DNA of 64,000 bases from Bryoerythrophyllum caledonicum (GCA_963971425.1 OZ020516.1:36506199-36570198), one strand, 5' to 3'; shown: positions 31,127 to 43,297, counted from the stretch's first letter. Numbers and translations are program-made. Notes: generated from the sequence alone by a model not told the origin.

Positions 31127-34100
31127 CTAGTTTGGCTCTCCAACGTCGTCATCTTCATCAGTGTTGATTTCTTGATCAGCATCCTCTAGCTGATCTTCAT
31201 CACTTGTTTCTGATATCTCATTGTCTTCAAAGCTAAGCTCACCGTGACGCCTCTTGAATGCTTTGATTCTTTTTCCTGCCACCGGTATTCTTAGTTGAGT
31301 GCCATCCAACTCACGTAATGAATACGTGCCGTTTTCATGGACTTCCAGTACCACATAAGGTCCAAACCACCTTCGTGCAAATTTTCTAACAGTACTGTGC
31401 TGATGCTCCAAGCTACTGTCAAACACCAATACCCAATCCCCAGCTTGAATTGGTTTTGTTCTCAATCTATGAGTTTTGTCAAATCTTTCTTTGTTTTTGA
31501 GCCTTGCTGCCTTTAGCCTTTCTAATGCAGTTCTATGATTTTCAGGTAACCGCTCAAGTTGCTCTATCCGGAGCTCCAATAACCTCTCCCTTGATATTCC
31601 ATCATTCCAATCTAAAAACGTCCATGTCGGTATTGAAGTCTCTGTTGGCATGATGGGTTTTTGGCCTAACTTCAGCTCTGTTGGCATATAGCCTGTAACT
31701 GTGCTATGAGTGGTTCTATCAGCCCATAATGCAAATGGTAATAGTTTAGGCCACTGTTTTGGTCTCCCTTTACATGCTTTGACCAGAGCGTTAATGATGG
31801 GAGGATGCCCTCTCTCACTCTTACCATTTGCCTCAGGATTGTAAGCTGTTGTAAGTCTTAACTTTACTCCATATCTTTTGAAGAACTCGACAGCTTCGGC
31901 AGCATTTAACTCACCACGATCTGCTCTCACCCTGCCGATACTACCATATCTGCTGAAAATGTCTTCAAGTATAAATCTACAAACTCCTTCTGTAGATTTG
32001 GTCCTCAAAGCCCTTCCTTCAACAAAGTTAGAGAGCTCTTCTCTAGCCAAAACAAGGTATTTCATGCCCCATAATCCCAATGGCATTGCAACCAAGTCAA
32101 TCACCCACTGAAAATGTACTGCAAGTGGATAAGTAGGATGTAACTCATCTCTGTGTCTTACTTTTGATTGTAGTTGACACTCAGTGCAAGAACCAACAAA
32201 TTCCTCCACATCTTTATACAAGCCCTTCCACCAATATCGTTCCTTGATCTTGTAATATGTGGCCCAAACTCCTCTATGCCCTGCCCAAAGAGTATCGTGA
32301 AACTCTTTAAGAACCTGACTCTTCAACTCTAAATCGTCAACTACTCTCAAAGGCACTCCATCTTCTCTTTTTGGCCTTTTCCACAATAAACCATCCCTCA
32401 GAAGATAATTATAGGCCTGGTGTCTAATATCTTTAAACGTTTTGTCTGACCAGCCTTGTTGCCTTCTCAAAGTGCTCAAATAGATGCCAATGTCTTTTAA
32501 TTTATCTTGATATAGCTCTTCTTTGAATAGATAAATGTCACCACTTGCGTCTGCTCCATCAACTGCCAAAACATAGCCATAATCTTCATCGTCATCTTCC
32601 TCACCAATTTCTTGTGCCTTCATCTCGTCTTCACACATATACCTGGCTCTGGATAGCATATCAGCTACTGAGTTTTTCTTGCCAGTAATATGAACTAACA
32701 CAGGATTTAGTGATCGAATGTAGGCTATCCACCGTAGCATAGCAATGTCTGGAGTAGAACAATTGGCAACCATACCAATTAATGGCAAACAGTCAGTCTC
32801 CAAGATGACATTTGCACCTATCAAGTAGTTTCTATCTGCTTTTAGTGCCGTTAGTGCCCCTAAAAGTTCCCTCTTCACTTGTGGATATGCTCTTTGACGC
32901 TCTGTAAGAATCCTTGCTCCAAATCTTATTGCAAATCTTCTTCCTTCTGCATCGTCTTGGCCAATAGCCCAACCTGTAGCAATTGGGCTAGTATCAACTA
33001 TCACAATTATTGGTCTGCCACTATCATATTGAACTTGTCTTAGAATTGGTGAAGACTTCAAAATGTCCTTTAATCCTTCCATTGCTAGCTCTTGATCATG
33101 CCCCCATCTAAACTTCACTCCCTTTTTCAAGAGTTTGTATAGTGGATCAGCCACATGAGCAAAATGTAGTACCCAAATCTGATAAAACACACATGCGCCT
33201 AAAAACCTCCTTACTTCGGTAATGCTACTGCATGCTTTCATTCTAGCAATAGCATCTACTTTCTCAGGGTTAGGTTTTCTCCCATATCTTCCGCATAAGT
33301 GCCCAACTACCACAATTTCTCCGACACCAAACTTAGACTTGTCAATGGACAATGTTAAATCCACCTCTTCAAGCCTTCCCAGAATCATCTCCACATCTGC
33401 AATATGGTCTATTACAAATCTCCTGCAACCATCTTCATCCTTAGATAAGTCTCTTGCCTCTTCCTTGCAGCCCTTGATCGGTATGTCATCAACAAAAGGT
33501 ATTGTCTTCTCAGGTACAAAGTCTTTTAAAATGCGGTTCATGGCATTTTGCATGTGAGCCACTGAGTTTGTGGCACCTTGAGGCAATGTGCACATCCTTA
33601 CAAGTCCCAATGGAGTCTTCATGGTTGTCAAATCCCTACTTTCATTTGCAAGTTGGAATTGATCATAACCTGAATATAAGTCTCCAATAGAATAGATGGC
33701 ATGTCCTGCAAATGCTTCAGCCACTTCATCCACGACCGGTCCAGACCCTTTGTTTCTGATAGTAACCTTATTAGCCGGCTGCATGTCTTGTATGAATCTT
33801 AATGCCCCTGATTTCTTTGGCACTGTAAACCAACGGTTGGAGTATGGAGCCATAGAAGGTTCAAGTATGCCCATTCGTACTTTTTCCTTCAGTAGATTCA
33901 CCAACTTTGGCAACAAAGCCCTTGGCACTGGTATTGGCTTCAAATCCCATGGGACATGTGGCACTGTAAAAATAACCATTGGTGCAATTACATTAGGTTG
34001 CACACATCCAATTTCATCTGGTGATGACGCAAATGCTTTGCCATGTTTAGAGAGCATGTCTCGGAATCTCTTCTTCTCTGGTTCATTCAAGAATTCACCC

Positions 34101-34687
34101 CCTCCAATCTCTAGCTTGCCAATTGTCTCATTAGTGAACTTGTGCCCAATCTTCCTTGATTCTCTAAGTCCTGGTTCCTTCTCCGCCTGTTTAATGTGAT
34201 CATCAGTGTCAGGTGGCAATTGTGTTGCTACGGGCTTCACTTTCTTTGCCACTGTCTTGTACTTGGTGTTAACATCAGCTTCAAAGTATGCACCATGGCT
34301 CTCAACCAATCCAATAGTTGTTGCTGATTCTAAAAGCTCGTCAAAGAGTTCCCTTGAATGAACCTCAACGACAACATTACTAGGCGTTGGCTTTTGGTCA
34401 AGTACACCTTCTAAAATCGTAACAATGTCATCAGAAAATCCTTCTTCTTCTATCACTCCAACAATATTCTCGTCATCCAATACCACACCCATTTTTTTGA
34501 ATTTTTCTCCAATTTTCTTAACTGCCTTCTTTCCTACTGAATCCAAATCTTCAATCCTCACAAAAGTTACAAGGCTATCTTCTGTAACATTTAAAACCAC
34601 ACGACCTCTACTATTTACATTGGGGAATGAAACTGTTGAGAAACCCCTTGCACCCGCGGACCCCCATCTTCCACGTGTGCAATCTAG
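31127..34687 (-). CDS. pol: Gypsy-type Pol, unit 3
   Basis: Intact. Carries K977 (shared with units 5 and 6 but not with unit 4) together with I534 (shared with units 1 and 2), a discordant combination. Confidence 0.92.
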   Translation of the reverse strand, partial: LDCTRGRWGSAGARGFSTVSFPNVNSRGRVVLNVTEDSLVTFVRIEDLDSVGKKAVKKIGEKFKKMGVVLDDENIVGVIEEEGFSDDIVTILEGVLDQKPTPSNVVVEVHSRELFDELLESATTIGLVESHGAYFEADVNTKYKTVAKKVKPVATQLPPDTDDHIKQAEKEPGLRESRKIGHKFTNETIGKLEIGGGEFLNEPEKKRFRDMLSKHGKAFASSPDEIGCVQPNVIAPMVIFTVPHVPWDLKPIPVPRALLPKLVNLLKEKVRMGILEPSMAPYSNRWFTVPKKSGALRFIQDMQPANKVTIRNKGSGPVVDEVAEAFAGHAIYSIGDLYSGYDQFQLANESRDLTTMKTPLGLVRMCTLPQGATNSVAHMQNAMNRILKDFVPEKTIPFVDDIPIKGCKEEARDLSKDEDGCRRFVIDHIADVEMILGRLEEVDLTLSIDKSKFGVGEIVVVGHLCGRYGRKPNPEKVDAIARMKACSSITEVRRFLGACVFYQIWVLHFAHVADPLYKLLKKGVKFRWGHDQELAMEGLKDILKSSPILRQVQYDSGRPIIVIVDTSPIATGWAIGQDDAEGRRFAIRFGARILTERQRAYPQVKRELLGALTALKADRNYLIGANVILETDCLPLIGMVANCSTPDIAMLRWIAYIRSLNPVLVHITGKKNSVADMLSRARYMCEDEMKAQEIGEEDDDEDYGYVLAVDGADASGDIYLFKEELYQDKLKDIGIYLSTLRRQQGWSDKTFKDIRHQAYNYLLRDGLLWKRPKREDGVPLRVVDDLELKSQVLKEFHDTLWAGHRGVWATYYKIKERYWWKGLYKDVEEFVGSCTECQLQSKVRHRDELHPTYPLAVHFQWVIDLVAMPLGLWGMKYLVLAREELSNFVEGRALRTKSTEGVCRFILEDIFSRYGSIGRVRADRGELNAAEAVEFFKRYGVKLRLTTAYNPEANGKSERGHPPIINALVKACKGRPKQWPKLLPFALWADRTTHSTVTGYMPTELKLGQKPIMPTETSIPTWTFLDWNDGISRERLLELRIEQLERLPENHRTALERLKAARLKNKERFDKTHRLRTKPIQAGDWVLVFDSSLEHQHSTVRKFARRWFGPYVVLEVHENGTYSLRELDGTQLRIPVAGKRIKAFKRRHGELSFEDNEISETSDEDQLEDADQEINTDEDDDVGEPN

Positions 34688-34693
34688 AAACCC
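34648..34693 (-). promoter_or_regulatory. -1 frameshift signal, unit 3
   Basis: Heptamer at 34687-34693, stem-loop 34648-34682, as in unit 1. A private silent change lies nearby in gag (ATCAATCATG in place of ATCGATCATG near 34714). Confidence 0.85.
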
Positions 34694-37140
34694 TGAAAGT
34701 TTTCAGAGTCATCAATCATGGGTGCTTCTCTAAGTTGGGCTCTATGTCTCTCGTGATTTGGCTTCACAGTGAGAAACTGCACTGCTTTCTTTCCATCACA
34801 ACTTCGAATTCTAGCATAGTGTGAGCCATCATCCAATACCTTAGTCCCCATCCTTGTAGCAGTGATATATGGTTGTCCCAAAATAATCGGATACGTACCA
34901 TTGTTCTGCACAAAGAAGTTTTGTTCCACTTCAACATCTCCAATCTTGGTCTTCACAGCTGGACATGCACCACAAAGACCCCCTCTCTCGTTATTCGCTG
35001 CTCGCAAGACCCATCCATGGTTGATGTCAATGGGCCACTTACCCTTTTCATAGATCTTCCTTGAGATTATGTTAATCTCAGATCCATGATCAACTAGAGC
35101 CAATATAGACTCATCCAAGTCTCCAAGCTTCACACGTGTCTCTGTTGTAGCTCTGGCCCAGAATGGTTGAGTGTAAGTTCGCACTGTTTCATCCTCATGT
35201 TCTCCCCAAAACTCTCCACCCATACAACACGTCATTGCAATCTCTTCAGGAGAAGCGTCAGCCTTTGCCTCCTCTGGTTTCTTCGCAATGAATTCTAAGG
35301 AAAACATTTGCAAGACTTCATCCTCCATTTCTGCATCCAAAAGATTTGAAACATCTTCCACATCCTTCTCCCTTGAACTTGTAGAGTCACACATCATGAC
35401 AAATACTTGCCCAATCTCATCTTCCTCATCTTTGGTCACGTGAGTATCTATCGCCTTTGCCATCACTGTCTCTGCTGTCATTTGTCTCTTTCTCTTGATA
35501 ACATCTATTATGAGCTCGTGAAAGTCTTTCTTGGCGATGCCAAAAGCTTCTCTCAAAGTGAATTCAATCTTTGCATCAAGAATCCTCTCTTCAAGAATGC
35601 CCTTCATATCAATTGAAGATTCAATATCGGATTGAAGTTTGTAGGCTGGGACTTTACCTCTTCCCTTTGCAGAATCTTCTTTCTCCTTTCCCTTCTTACT
35701 GCTCATCCTTTCCTCCCATTTGTCCTTTGGTAGTGGTGCATTCCCTGGATGTAAGTTAGAAGGTCCAGCATCTTGCTTCTGGCGAGTGTGATTTGCTGGC
35801 CCTTGTGCTGGAGTGGTATCCTTGTTGCCTGAAGGCTTCCTCTTACTTACTGGCTCCGTTGTCTCTTCTTCTTCATCTCTGCCACGTTTGGCTTCGACCA
35901 ACGCATCGCTAGGCAAATCGACCCCTTGCTCATTATCCAAATATGCCCTGATGGTGATCGCGTCTACCGGATCATCCCATCCAGTAAGCTGTCTAATAGC
36001 TTGTGCTCCTCTGACCATCAGCTCTGTGGGTACATGAGATAAGATTTTCACCTTACTCTGCTCGACCTCAATGCTATAGGTTTCTGCTTCCTTGCCTTTT
36101 GAAGTACTGCCATTTTTCAACCGCTCATCCATCAACTTCTTCATGCCCCCTCTTCCAAAGTTGGTATTCAAAACTTCTTCCGTCGAAGCATCTCTAATCC
36201 TTCCTTCTTTGAAAGAAATAATGCCGTTCTTCATAGCATCTGTATACGACGTACAATCCCCACGCTTGTGGCTTGGATCATCACACCAAATGCACCTCAT
36301 GACAAAATCTTTTTGTCCTCCACTTGGTTGTGAACCACTCGTTTTGGTATTCCTCATAAGCGTACTCATCTCCACCTTCAATTCCTTGATGCCCTTCATA
36401 AGCTCTTGAATTGTAGCATCATCCACCGTTTTGCCCTTTGAGAAACCTGGAGGAGTAGAAGTAGGCTGTGTTGATGTTGAAGCTGTGTTTTCTACTATCG
36501 GTAAAACCTCTGTCCTTGCTCCAAGTCCTCTTGCCTTCACACGTTGTTGTTTGGCAATAATGCTCACCCCTTCTTCCAATCTCCTCCAATTAGTGGTAAA
36601 CCCACTTTCGGTAGTACTATCTGAGAGGAAGAGAAGCAATCTGTCTTCCAATGCTTCATCCGCAGCTTGTAGAAAAAGCTCAAACTTCTTCACCTCCAGA
36701 AGCCGCTTCTCAACCAAAGGTAACTGTCCAAACTTCTTCTCAAACTCTCTGAGTAATTCGTTAGGCCCCATGTGTTTGCCAGGCCGTTGTTCCACCCAAT
36801 CAAGAAACCCTCTCTTGGACATCCTCTCCGTATCTTCATCAAAATACTCATCTCTGAGTCTTTCTTCAAATACAGCCCATGAGGGCACATCTATACCCTC
36901 ATGCAATTGTCTGATCCTCTCCTTGATCTCAGGTACAACTGCAAGGTGAAAAGTCTCTATCATCCTTTCTCCAGCTACTTGATAAATCTCCATCTCGCAC
37001 CCATAGACCCTCAAAAACTTCGAGACATTCTTGCCATCAAACCTCCTTAATTTGTTGATGACAGTCTTCAAAGCCTTCGTAGCTCCTTGTCCCGATGTAT
37101 TAGCAGCTTGTTGGCCCATAAGCATCTGCATGGCCCTCAT
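34684..37140 (-). CDS. gag: Gag-protease polyprotein, unit 3
   Basis: Intact 818-residue frame with K73 and V431, the same protein as unit 1. Private silent changes include ATTATCCAA near 35940 and GCAATTGTC near 36907. Confidence 0.88.
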   Translation of the reverse strand: MRAMQMLMGQQAANTSGQGATKALKTVINKLRRFDGKNVSKFLRVYGCEMEIYQVAGERMIETFHLAVVPEIKERIRQLHEGIDVPSWAVFEERLRDEYFDEDTERMSKRGFLDWVEQRPGKHMGPNELLREFEKKFGQLPLVEKRLLEVKKFELFLQAADEALEDRLLLFLSDSTTESGFTTNWRRLEEGVSIIAKQQRVKARGLGARTEVLPIVENTASTSTQPTSTPPGFSKGKTVDDATIQELMKGIKELKVEMSTLMRNTKTSGSQPSGGQKDFVMRCIWCDDPSHKRGDCTSYTDAMKNGIISFKEGRIRDASTEEVLNTNFGRGGMKKLMDERLKNGSTSKGKEAETYSIEVEQSKVKILSHVPTELMVRGAQAIRQLTGWDDPVDAITIRAYLDNEQGVDLPSDALVEAKRGRDEEEETTEPVSKRKPSGNKDTTPAQGPANHTRQKQDAGPSNLHPGNAPLPKDKWEERMSSKKGKEKEDSAKGRGKVPAYKLQSDIESSIDMKGILEERILDAKIEFTLREAFGIAKKDFHELIIDVIKRKRQMTAETVMAKAIDTHVTKDEEDEIGQVFVMMCDSTSSREKDVEDVSNLLDAEMEDEVLQMFSLEFIAKKPEEAKADASPEEIAMTCCMGGEFWGEHEDETVRTYTQPFWARATTETRVKLGDLDESILALVDHGSEINIISRKIYEKGKWPIDINHGWVLRAANNERGGLCGACPAVKTKIGDVEVEQNFFVQNNGTYPIILGQPYITATRMGTKVLDDGSHYARIRSCDGKKAVQFLTVKPNHERHRAQLREAPMIDDSENFQGF

Positions 37141-37252
37141 AAACTCCTCCGCAAGATTCTAACCACCTCCACCACCTCGAGTCCCTCCAGAATCATCCAT
37201 CTTTCCCTAACCAAACCAAATGCCTTGAAGCTCTCTCAGTGGAAGCACCAAA

Positions 37253-39694
37253 TGTCGTGTAGAGAGTCTTTGCTTCAGGAAAACGCAGGGTTCTTGGCTG
37301 CACTTAGTTTAGAGAGGGAAAGGGAGAATATGGAACATATAATTTTGTGTTCAAGCCCATATAAACTCATAAGTCCTCATTTAGCATACGAGAAAGGCCT
37401 TCAATCTTCAACTTGTATAATAAAACTCGATGTACATATAATAAGACATGATGCAGATGTCTTGTAGAACTTGTCTCCCAAAAACTTAACTCAAAACATT
37501 AAATATCCTTAATCTAAATCAAGCCTTAATTAAACTTTGATTAAATTAACTAATTTCGCATAATAATAATGAATTAATACTTAAGATAATTAAATTTAAA
37601 TAATATGATTAACCTTAATTAATCCACTTAATCTTAGTTAAGCTAATTAATTACAATTAGACTAGTTAATCTTACTTAACACAATTAACCTTGATTAAGA
37701 TAATTAATTCCCTAATTAACCACAATCCCACATACCCTTACCCTTACATACCCTAACCACTTCATACCCTTCTCCTATATACCCTTACTCCCTTTGAAAT
37801 CATTTCTCTAACCTCTCATTAAGTACAAACCGAACTCAAACTCTCTTTTAAGCTCTTGATTAACCTTATAATTCAAAATACCACTACGGTTTCATACAAA
37901 CTCGGAATGAGTTGTGCTATAGCTACTTGAAAAGCCACTAAAATACACCACACACACACCAAATTTCACCTCCAAAAACCCATCTGGCCAGCCGCTATGT
38001 GCAATCAAAGTTACTTCTTACAAAAACTCAAATCAGCTGACCCCTCTTCTTTCAAACTAGTGCTATGACTTCACAAAAGCTCGAAATAGAGCATAAGATA
38101 GCTCTTTGGAAAGCTATTTACAGTGTACAAACACTCACCAAAGATGTCATTTAGATATACTTTGTACAACTTGCTACAAGGCTTCAAACCTACTGCTCAT
38201 GAAAACATGGGGCAGCAGACCCCCTTGTGTTCGACAAGGCGCCGTTCACTCATACTTTCAGCTCTAAGACCGAGTGATAGCTTCATAGAGAGCTAACAAC
38301 AAGGGCTACAACATACTCAAAATTCAAAACAAACTAAAACAAACACAACCCGAGAGAGCCCCCGCAGTCCAGCCCCTCCTTGGTAAGGAAGAACCCAACC
38401 CCCAAAACGGGGAAAGGAGCCAATCACAACTAACCTCAGCCCATTCAAAGGCCACATGGGCATCTTAAACCCCATTGGTTGCCCAAATTCTCCCCCTTAT
38501 CAACTCTTATCATCCCCCTATCCTTTCTATCCTTTGTATTTTTAAATACTAACTACCTGGTCATCAATCTAAAGACCGGGTTTCTTCAACAACAACAACT
38601 AACTACATATATATTAAGAAAAATAACAACAAATGGTCTCAACTTCAGCCCCTAGATGGATTAAACATGTAAAAAGTCAAGAATCTCACGAAGAACAGCA
38701 GCAATGTAACTTGATCGCCTTTCACTACCCAAGTGTCTGAGCGGGCCTTGAAGCCAAAGACGGTGACCAAGGTCATTGGACAAGCGGGTTACCATTTGAC
38801 CTTCGTTAGTGTTTTGAAAACACCCTTCAAACACCACTTGATGGCCTTCGATAAGCACATCTCCAACCTCCAAGACGATTACTAAAGTTCTTGCCTCCGG
38901 TTGTAAACTTCTTAAACTTGTCAAAGGAACTTGTTGAGGATCAAAAGCGGTACGTGGTTGAACACGACGCTCAGAAGGCCCTGCTTCCTCTCGCTCACGC
39001 CGCCTTGATGTCGATGGTTGAGAAAGTTGAATTAGATCATCCGGTGAGTGAGCTAAAGGAAACTCCCAATCATCAGGGTCTTGAGAAGCCATACTATCAA
39101 CCTATAGAAACTAAGAAGAAACAATCCAAACTAATAATGACCTGAAGTAATGCATAAGGCACGGCAACCATCTACCTTTTATATGTTTTTCGATAACTTC
39201 ATCAAGAAGCTTGCCTTTCCTAACATTAACTCAATGGCATTTCTTTAATTGGAAACGGCTAAGCAAATTTAAGTAGCCATAGATGCCTTTCCATCTAAAA
39301 GATGGTCTACAGTAAAGTCAGATTAAGAAAACAAACGACTTATCTGTAGCAGTATAAGACTATTGCAGGCTCGATGATAATCGCCAAGTTGCAGACTTGG
39401 TTGGCTGTTAGAGCCCGTTTGTTATCCGCCGACTGATTCCGAGTTCGAGTCTCATTGAACTCGTTGAACTGTTCGGGCGGCTGCGGCTTGGCACTTGCTA
39501 GTGAGAGCAGGAAAATAAGCAGCCAACTGGCCACCTACCTACCCCTGAGCTAGAGACAAGAGATGTAGTACATCCAAGCTAGGCTAACAAGCTCCAAATG
39601 TTCCCACATTGAATTAAACTGTAGGTCACTCTACGACCACACTTTTTGTATCTATATTATCTTTTTACATAGAGTAGTAATTTACAACACGACA
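37253..39694 (-). repeat. LTR 4 (shared by units 3 and 4)
   Basis: 2442 bp. Private T at 37913 (GAGTTGTGC). Shares C at 38021 with LTR 3. Confidence 0.93.
38661..39092 (-). CDS. LTR-encoded 143-aa open frame, unit 4
   Basis: Fourth copy, protein identical to the others; TATAAAAGG at 39175-39183. Confidence 0.45.
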   Translation of the reverse strand: MASQDPDDWEFPLAHSPDDLIQLSQPSTSRRREREEAGPSERRVQPRTAFDPQQVPLTSLRSLQPEARTLVIVLEVGDVLIEGHQVVFEGCFQNTNEGQMVTRLSNDLGHRLWLQGPLRHLGSERRSSYIAAVLREILDFLHV

Positions 39695-39736
39695 TACACC
39701 CCCTCCAAACCTGCACATCTTTCGTGATGTGCCAAT

Positions 39737-42700
39737 CTAGTTTGGCTCTCCAACGTCGTCATCTTCATCAGTGTTGATTTCTTGATCAGCATCCTCTAGC
39801 TGATCTTCATCACTTGTTTCTGATATCTCATTGTCTTCAAAGCTAAGCTCACCGTGACGCCTCTTGAATGCTTTGATTCTTTTTCCTGCCACCGGTATTC
39901 TTAGTTGAGTGCCATCCAACTCACGTAATGAATACGTGCCGTTTTCATGGACTTCCAGTACCACATAAGGTCCAAACCACCTTCGTGCAAATTTTCTAAC
40001 AGTACTGTGCTGATGCTCCAAGCTACTGTCAAACACCAATACCCAATCCCCAGCTTGAATTGGTTTTGTTCTCAATCTATGAGTTTTGTCAAATCTTTCT
40101 TTGTTTTTGAGCCTTGCTGCCTTTAGCCTTTCTAATGCAGTTCTATGATTTTCAGGTAACCGCTCAAGTTGCTCTATCCGGAGCTCCAATAACCTCTCCC
40201 TTGATATTCCATCATTCCAATCTAAAAACGTCCATGTCGGTATTGAAGTCTCTGTTGGCATGATGGGTTTTTGGCCTAACATCAGCTCTGTTGGCATATA
40301 GCCTGTAACTGTGCTATGAGTGGTTCTATCAGCCCATAATGCAAATGGTAATAGTTTAGGCCACTGTTTTGGTCTCCCTTTACATGCTTTGACCAGAGCG
40401 TTAATGATGGGAGGATGCCCTCTCTCACTCTTACCATTTGCCTCAGGATTGTAAGCTGTTGTAAGTCTTAACTTTACTCCATATCTTTTGAAGAACTCGA
40501 CAGCTTCGGCAGCATTTAACTCACCACGATCTGCTCTCACCCTGCCGATACTACCATATCTGCTGAAAATGTCTTCAAGTATAAATCTACAAACTCCTTC
40601 TGTAGATTTGGTCCTCAAAGCCCTTCCTTCAACAAAGTTAGAGAGCTCTTCTCTAGCCAAAACAAGGTATTTCATGCCCCATAATCCCAATGGCATTGCA
40701 ACCAAGTCAATCACCCACTGAAAATGTACTGCAAGTGGATAAGTAGGATGTAACTCATCTCTGTGTCTTACTTTTGATTGTAGTTGACACTCAGTGCAAG
40801 AACCAACAAATTCCTCCACATCTTTATACAAGCCCTTCCACCAATATCGTTCCTTGATCTTGTAATATGTGGCCCAAACTCCTCTATGCCCTGCCCAAAG
40901 AGTATCGTGAAACTCTTTAAGAACCTGACTCTTCAACTCTAAATCGTCAACTACTCTCAAAGGCACTCCATCTTCTCTTTTTGGCCTTTTCCACAATAAA
41001 CCATCCCTCAGAAGATAATTATAGGCCTGGTGTCTAATATCTTTAAACGTTTTGTCTGACCAGCCTTGTTGCCTTCTCAAAGTGCTCAAATAGATGCCAA
41101 TGTCTTTTAATTTATCTTGATATAGCTCTTCTTTGAATAGATAAATGTCACCACTTGCGTCTGCTCCATCAACTGCCAAAACATAGCCATAATCTTCATC
41201 GTCATCTTCCTCACCAATTTCTTGTGCCTTCATCTCGTCTTCACACATATACCTGGCTCTGGATAGCATATCAGCTACTGAGTTTTTCTTGCCAGTAATA
41301 TGAACTAACACAGGATTTAGTGATCGAATGTAGGCTATCCACCGTAGCATAGCAATGTCTGGAGTAGAACAATTGGCAACCATACCAATTAATGGCAAAC
41401 AGTCAGTCTCCAAGATGACATTTGCACCTATCAAGTAGTTTCTGTCTGCTTTTAGTGCCGTTAGTGCCCCTAAAAGTTCCCTCTTCACTTGTGGATATGC
41501 TCTTTGACGCTCTGTAAGAATCCTTGCTCCAAATCTTATTGCAAATCTTCTTCCTTCTGCATCGTCTTGGCCAATAGCCCAACCTGTAGCAATTGGGCTA
41601 GTATCAACTGTCACAATTATTGGTCTGCCACTATCATATTGAACTTGTCTTAGAATTGGTGAAGACTTCAAAATGTCCTTTAATCCTTCCATTGCTAGCT
41701 CTTGATCATGCCCCCATCTAAACTTCACTCCCTTTTTCAAGAGTTTGTATAGTGGATCAGCCACATGAGCAAAATGTAGTACCCAAATCTGATAAAACAC
41801 ACATGCGCCTAAAAACCTCCTTACTTCGGTAATGCTACTGCATGCTTTCATTCTAGCAATAGCATCTACTTTCTCAGGGTTAGGTTTTCTCCCATATCTT
41901 CCGCATAAGTGCCCAACTACCACAATTTCTCCGACACCAAACTTAGACTTGTCAATGGACAATGTTAAATCCACCTCTTCAAGCCTTCCCAGAATCATCT
42001 CCACATCTGCAATATGGTCTATTACAAATCTCCTGCAACCATCTTCATCCTTAGATAAGTCTCTTGCCTCTTCCTTGCAGCCCTTGATCGGTATGTCATC
42101 AACAAAAGGTATTGTCTTCTCAGGTACAAAGTCTTTTAAAATGCGGTTCATGGCATTTTGCATGTGAGCCACTGAGTTTGTGGCACCTTGAGGCAATGTG
42201 CACATCCTTACAAGTCCCAATGGAGTCTTCATGGTTGTCAAATCCCTACTTTCATTTGCAAGTTGGAATTGATCATAACCTGAATATAAGTCTCCAATAG
42301 AATAGATGGCATGTCCTGCAAATGCTTCAGCCACTTCATCCACGACCGGTCCAGACCCTTTGTTTCTGATAGTAACCTTATTAGCCGGCTGCATGTCTTG
42401 TATGAATCTTAATGCCCCTGATTTCTTTGGCACTGTAAACCAACGGTTGGAGTATGGAGCCATAGAAGGTTCAAGTATGCCCATTCGTACTTTTTCCTTC
42501 AGTAGATTCACCAACTTTGGCAACAAAGCCCTTGGCACTGGTATTGGCTTCAAATCCCATGGGACATGTGGCACTGTAAAAATAACCATTGGTGCAATTA
42601 CATTAGGTTGCACACATCCAATTTCATCTGGTGATGACGCAAATGCTTTGCCATGTTTAGAGAGCATGTCTCGGAATCTCTTCTTCTCTGGTTCATTCAA

Positions 42701-43297
42701 GAATTCACCCCCTCCAATCTCTAGCTTGCCAATTGTCTCATTAGTGAACTTGTGCCCAATCTTCCTTGATTCTCTAAGTCCTGGTTCCTTCTCCGCCTGT
42801 TTAATGTGATCATCAGTGTCAGGTGGCAATTGTGTTGCTACGGGCTTCACTTTCTTTGCCACTGTCTTGTACTTGGTGTTAACATCAGCTTCAAAGTATG
42901 CACCATGGCTCTCAACCAATCCAATAGTTGTTGCTGATTCTAAAAGCTCGTCAAAGAGTTCCCTTGAATGAACCTCAACGACAACATTACTAGGCGTTGG
43001 CTTTTGGTCAAGTACACCTTCTAAAATCGTAACAATGTCATCAGAAAATCCTTCTTCTTCTATCACTCCAACAATATTCTCGTCATCCAATACCACACCC
43101 ATTTTTTTGAATTTTTCTCCAATTTTCTTAACTGCCTTCTTTCCTACTGAATCCAAATCTTCAATCCTCACAAAAGTTACAAGGCTATCTTCTGTAACAT
43201 TTAAAACCACACGACCTCTACTATTTACATTGGGGAATGAAACTGTTGAGAAACCCCTTGCACCCGCGGACCCCCATCTTCCACGTGTGCAATCTAG
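39737..43297 (-). CDS. pol: Gypsy-type Pol, unit 4
   Basis: Intact. First unit from the left with T534 and with the silent change TTTCTGTCTG near 41443, both shared with units 5 and 6. Retains M977, T616, A901 and D109. Confidence 0.92.
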   Translation of the reverse strand, partial: LDCTRGRWGSAGARGFSTVSFPNVNSRGRVVLNVTEDSLVTFVRIEDLDSVGKKAVKKIGEKFKKMGVVLDDENIVGVIEEEGFSDDIVTILEGVLDQKPTPSNVVVEVHSRELFDELLESATTIGLVESHGAYFEADVNTKYKTVAKKVKPVATQLPPDTDDHIKQAEKEPGLRESRKIGHKFTNETIGKLEIGGGEFLNEPEKKRFRDMLSKHGKAFASSPDEIGCVQPNVIAPMVIFTVPHVPWDLKPIPVPRALLPKLVNLLKEKVRMGILEPSMAPYSNRWFTVPKKSGALRFIQDMQPANKVTIRNKGSGPVVDEVAEAFAGHAIYSIGDLYSGYDQFQLANESRDLTTMKTPLGLVRMCTLPQGATNSVAHMQNAMNRILKDFVPEKTIPFVDDIPIKGCKEEARDLSKDEDGCRRFVIDHIADVEMILGRLEEVDLTLSIDKSKFGVGEIVVVGHLCGRYGRKPNPEKVDAIARMKACSSITEVRRFLGACVFYQIWVLHFAHVADPLYKLLKKGVKFRWGHDQELAMEGLKDILKSSPILRQVQYDSGRPIIVTVDTSPIATGWAIGQDDAEGRRFAIRFGARILTERQRAYPQVKRELLGALTALKADRNYLIGANVILETDCLPLIGMVANCSTPDIAMLRWIAYIRSLNPVLVHITGKKNSVADMLSRARYMCEDEMKAQEIGEEDDDEDYGYVLAVDGADASGDIYLFKEELYQDKLKDIGIYLSTLRRQQGWSDKTFKDIRHQAYNYLLRDGLLWKRPKREDGVPLRVVDDLELKSQVLKEFHDTLWAGHRGVWATYYKIKERYWWKGLYKDVEEFVGSCTECQLQSKVRHRDELHPTYPLAVHFQWVIDLVAMPLGLWGMKYLVLAREELSNFVEGRALRTKSTEGVCRFILEDIFSRYGSIGRVRADRGELNAAEAVEFFKRYGVKLRLTTAYNPEANGKSERGHPPIINALVKACKGRPKQWPKLLPFALWADRTTHSTVTGYMPTELMLGQKPIMPTETSIPTWTFLDWNDGISRERLLELRIEQLERLPENHRTALERLKAARLKNKERFDKTHRLRTKPIQAGDWVLVFDSSLEHQHSTVRKFARRWFGPYVVLEVHENGTYSLRELDGTQLRIPVAGKRIKAFKRRHGELSFEDNEISETSDEDQLEDADQEINTDEDDDVGEPN